DNA of 64,000 nucleotides from Mesorhizobium sp. B2-8-5 (GTDB lineage: Bacteria; Pseudomonadota; Alphaproteobacteria; Rhizobiales; Rhizobiaceae): contig NZ_CP083951.1 of assembly GCF_006440675.2 (NCBI RefSeq), positions 930,001 through 994,000 of the forward strand, in the 5' to 3' direction. Below, one piece after another: positions 61,903 through 64,000 of this stretch. Each line of letters begins with the position of its first letter. The first letter of the stretch is position 1. The position numbers were made by a program, and so were the translations under genes. Below the pieces are notes generated by a model. That model was not told the origin of the DNA. It saw nothing but the letters and a program-made list of their open reading frames with translations, and searched no databases.

Positions 61903-62208
61903 GTTTGTTTTCGCTCACGGGCCGTATCGCCGCTGCCGCGGCTGGCCCTCCGCGAGGGCGCCGGACGACCGGCGGCCCGCGGTCGCGGGCTCGGCCCTTG
62001 GCCGTTTGGTTTCTCGCTCACGGGCCGTATCGCCGCTGCCGCGGCTGGCCCTCCGCGGGGGCGCCGGACGACAGGCGGCCCGCGGTCGCGGGCTCGGCCT
62101 TCGGCAGTTTGTTTTCGCTCGCGGGCCGTATCGCCGCTGCCGCGGCGGGCCCTCCGCGGGGGGCGCCGGACGACCGGCGGCCCGCAGTCGCGGGCTCGGC
62201 CTTTGGCC
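61903..62208. repeat. Three tandem copies of a 101-103 base repeat
   Basis: Units start near 61903, 62004 and 62107, each with CACGGGCCGTATCGCCGCTG and a run GCGCCGGACGAC-GGCGGCCCGC that can fold on itself. The copies differ by a few substitutions and one or two inserted bases. The array is directly after the asd stop. It is neither a CRISPR array (units too long, no spacers) nor a coding repeat. Confidence 0.8.
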
Positions 62209-62219
62209 GGGACGCCCTT

Positions 62220-62276
62220 CCTTCTCCCGGTTCAACGGGGAGAAGGTGCCCGAAGGGCGGATGAGGGGCAGCGCCG
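62220..62276. repeat. Palindromic repeat, half copy (family D)
   Basis: CTTCTCCCGGTTCAACGGGG followed by AGAAGGTGCCCGAAGGGCGG. It follows the tandem repeat array directly and precedes the GNAT remnant. Confidence 0.7.
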
Positions 62277-62280
62277 GCCT

Positions 62281-62412
62281 ATGAGTGACCGGACCGAAAT
62301 CACCGTACGCCCGGCCATCGGCTCCGATGCCGCCACCATCGCGAAATATCCGGCAGGCCTTCCTTGTTGGCCGAGCCGTCGCCGAAACCATCTCTATGCG
62401 CTCAGGCGCTGA
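62281..62412 (+). pseudogene. GNAT acetyltransferase remnant (N-terminal fragment)
   Basis: ATG at 62281 encodes MSDRTEITVRPAIGSDAATI, the usual beginning of a GNAT acetyltransferase, then leaves the family after about 21 residues and ends at 62412 with a Ser/Arg-rich tail. The rest of a GNAT domain was not found. The fragment probably remains from a deletion that joined it to the ACT-domain gene region. Confidence 0.6.
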
Positions 62413-62414
62413 GT

Positions 62415-62822
62415 TCACCCACCGCTTTCCGCCGCCAACCGCTGCAATATGGCCAGCGCCTCCTCGGCCCGGTCGGCGGGCACGAAGAGATGGTCGTGAT
62501 GGAAGGCCGAGACCGGATTGACGCTCATGCCGGCCGCCGCGAGCCGTCTCGTGATGGCGGCGAGGAAGCCGACGGCTTCCAGCGAGGAGTGGATGTCGAG
62601 CGTGATCATCCGGCAGCGGAACGTTCCGGCAAGGCCGGCGGCCTTCGCCTCGTCTTCGGTTGTGACCAGGGTCAGGCCTTCCCGCTCGCGAAATTGCATG
62701 ATGGGATCGAGTCTCGCCGGAACCGGCGTGTCCGGCGCCAGCGTCGCGAACACATAGACGTCGGCAAGCAGTTGCGGCGTCATCGACGCGAGCAGTTTTT
62801 GCAGGTCGGTCTCGCCCGTCAT
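62415..62822 (-). CDS. ACT domain protein (DUF2241/ACT_3-like)
   Basis: A 135-residue protein with a repeated ACT-like fold: the N-terminal part PQLLADVYVFATLAPDTPVP and the C-terminal SSLEAVGFLAAITRRLAAAG plus HDHLFVPADRAEEALAIL. Such proteins bind amino acids and often act as sensors. The start at 62822 is chosen because the conserved domain begins soon after it. The substrate is unknown. Confidence 0.82.
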   Translation of the reverse strand: MTGETDLQKLLASMTPQLLADVYVFATLAPDTPVPARLDPIMQFREREGLTLVTTEDEAKAAGLAGTFRCRMITLDIHSSLEAVGFLAAITRRLAAAGMSVNPVSAFHHDHLFVPADRAEEALAILQRLAAESGG

Positions 62823-62984
62823 CGTCGCTCCTCCTCTTGGCAGTCGCAGTCGCATGTCTCAATACATGCAAGGGCCGACGGTCCGGCCGTGCCGACGACA
62901 TCTCGATGTCGCTTGCTGTCGCGCCGCGGGCATCGACCGCACAATAAGACATCAAAGCCAGGCCGGCTTGCAAAGGTTAACCCG

Positions 62985-63890
62985 ATGATCGTCCGACCGC
63001 GTCCGACATTCCTGCAATTGTTCTTCATCATGCGTGGTTCGGTGGTGCCGCGCATCCTGCCGCAGATTTTCGGCTTCGCCCTCTATTCGGCGGTCATCCT
63101 GCTTCTGGCGCGACAGTTCCAGCTCGACCTCAGCGCTTTCAGCATCGCGCCTTTCGGGCTCGTCGGCGTGACGCTCTCGATCTATCTGTCGTTCCGCAAC
63201 AACGCCGCCTATGACCGCTGGTGGGAGGCGCGCAAACTCTGGGGCGCGCTGGTTTTCGAGATACGCAACCTGGCGCGCGCCACCACCAGCCTGGTCGGCG
63301 ACCGCGCCGAGCAGCGCGCGCTTCTGATGGAGGCGCTTGCCTTCTGCCACCTGCTGCGCGGGCAACTGCGCAAAATCGACAGCATAAAGGACGCCCGCGC
63401 CTTCATCGGCGACGAGGTCGACAAGGCCGCCGCCCGCACCAACCCGGCCGACGACATGGTCCGCCGCATGGGCCGGCGCGCCAATGCGCGGCGCGAGGCG
63501 GGCGCGCTCGACCCGATCGGCTTCCGCATCCTCGATGAAAGGCTGGCCGCGATCGCCGCCATCCAGGCCGGCTGCGAGCGGATCGCCGGCACGCCCTTGC
63601 CCTTCGCCTATACGCTGCTGGTGCACCGCACGGCCTATGTCGTCTGCCTGCTCTTGCCGATCGGCCTGGTCTCGACCACGGGTTGGGCGACGCCGCTGTT
63701 CACGGCGCTGATCGCCTATACGTTCTTCGGCCTCGACGCGCTGTCGGAGGAGCTCGAGGACCCGTTCGGCATCGAGGCCAACGACTTGGCGCTCGACGGC
63801 CTTTGCCGCGTCTGCGAGATCTCCGTGTTCGAGGCGCTGGACGAGACTCCGCCGAAGATGATCGCGGCCGACAAGTTCTATTTCTCTTAG
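62985..63890 (+). CDS. Bestrophin-like membrane channel protein (UPF0187)
   Basis: A 301-residue membrane protein with four hydrophobic segments. The motif LSIYLSFRNNAAYDRWWEAR is characteristic of bestrophins and UPF0187 proteins; bacterial homologues are pentameric ion channels. Conserved acidic residues of the permeation region lie in LDALSEELEDPFGIEANDLA. The start at 62985 follows AAAGGTTAACCCG. It is near the window end and followed by a family A repeat at 63946. Confidence 0.92.
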   Translation: MIVRPRPTFLQLFFIMRGSVVPRILPQIFGFALYSAVILLLARQFQLDLSAFSIAPFGLVGVTLSIYLSFRNNAAYDRWWEARKLWGALVFEIRNLARATTSLVGDRAEQRALLMEALAFCHLLRGQLRKIDSIKDARAFIGDEVDKAAARTNPADDMVRRMGRRANARREAGALDPIGFRILDERLAAIAAIQAGCERIAGTPLPFAYTLLVHRTAYVVCLLLPIGLVSTTGWATPLFTALIAYTFFGLDALSEELEDPFGIEANDLALDGLCRVCEISVFEALDETPPKMIAADKFYFS

Positions 63891-63945
63891 GAGGTCGACC
63901 CACGAGGGCTCTGCCCTCGGAGATTGGTCGAAAGCGCTGTGTTCT

Positions 63946-64000
63946 CTTCGTCATTCTAGGGCGAAGCAAGGAGCGAAGCTCCGTCGCGGAGACCCTCGAT
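63946..64000. repeat. Family A repeat cut by the window edge
   Basis: CTTCGTCATTCTAGGGCGAA followed by GCAAGGAGCGAAG and CCGTCGCGGAGACCCTCGAT. It is the left unit of another doublet or a solo hairpin; the right side is outside the window. Confidence 0.7.

Noticed and set aside
61903..62208. CRISPR array
   Set aside because: There are only three units of about 100 bases without spacers between them, and no cas genes are in the window.

Overview
The window is GC-rich, densely coding DNA from an alphaproteobacterium of the order Hyphomicrobiales. A Mesorhizobium-like organism is the best guess. The reasons are the many sugar-type ABC transporters each with its own regulator, the imuA-imuB-dnaE2 cassette with an alphaproteobacterial GTTC-N7-GTTC SOS box, an unlinked leuD/leuB pair with asd nearby, and intergenic spaces filled with RIME-like palindromic repeats. 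This is inferred from gene content; no database was searched. No phage, plasmid or conjugation genes and no CRISPR array are visible, so this looks like ordinary chromosome.

Layout. 1-885: end of a dihydrolipoamide dehydrogenase gene. 967-2762: saccharopine-dehydrogenase-like gene divergent from an Lrp/AsnC regulator whose last codons are frameshifted. 2736-3267: a repeat-bounded element carrying a broken GIY-YIG nuclease gene. 3448-10756: carbohydrate ABC operon (binding protein, two permeases, ATPase, fused Gfo/Idh/MocA-aldo/keto reductase) with a divergent MelR-like AraC regulator. 10815-16705: two-component system, small secreted proteins and several membrane proteins. 16731-21582: Fbp/Afu-type ABC transporter under an RpiR regulator. 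21811-22830: LLM-type flavin oxidoreductase. 22923-27627: ribose-type ABC operon with a LacI regulator and a perfect palindromic operator. 27976-30538: arginase and ornithine cyclodeaminase with a divergent Lrp regulator.

30790-34440: small secreted or unknown proteins, a tandem pair of small paralogues and a glycosyltransferase pair. 34675-37891: tRNA-Gly(GCC) with terminator, a ProX-type deacylase, a thioredoxin-TPR protein, a LON-domain protein and a Trm112-like protein. 38144-43953: the SOS-controlled mutagenesis cassette imuA-imuB-dnaE2. 44100-45905: zincin-like protein, DUF1737 protein, CoA ester lyase. 46449-51439: DUF4173 membrane protein, CreBC-like two-component system, FAD oxidoreductase. 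51417-52764: two SRPBCC proteins with an ArsR regulator. 53102-58006: GNAT, leuD, a secreted protein, RidA, VOC, leuB. 58330-63890: DEAD-box helicase, asd, a three-unit tandem repeat, a GNAT remnant, an ACT-domain protein and a bestrophin-like channel.

The most interesting signal lies between the genes. One hairpin repeat family occurs as a solo hairpin, as inverted doublets, and as a doublet whose centre is opened by a GIY-YIG nuclease gene. The flanks of that gene match the two halves of the core of an empty doublet at 55514-55694. This suggests a mobile element family in which the GIY-YIG gene marks the full-length form and the doublets are internally deleted, MITE-like derivatives.
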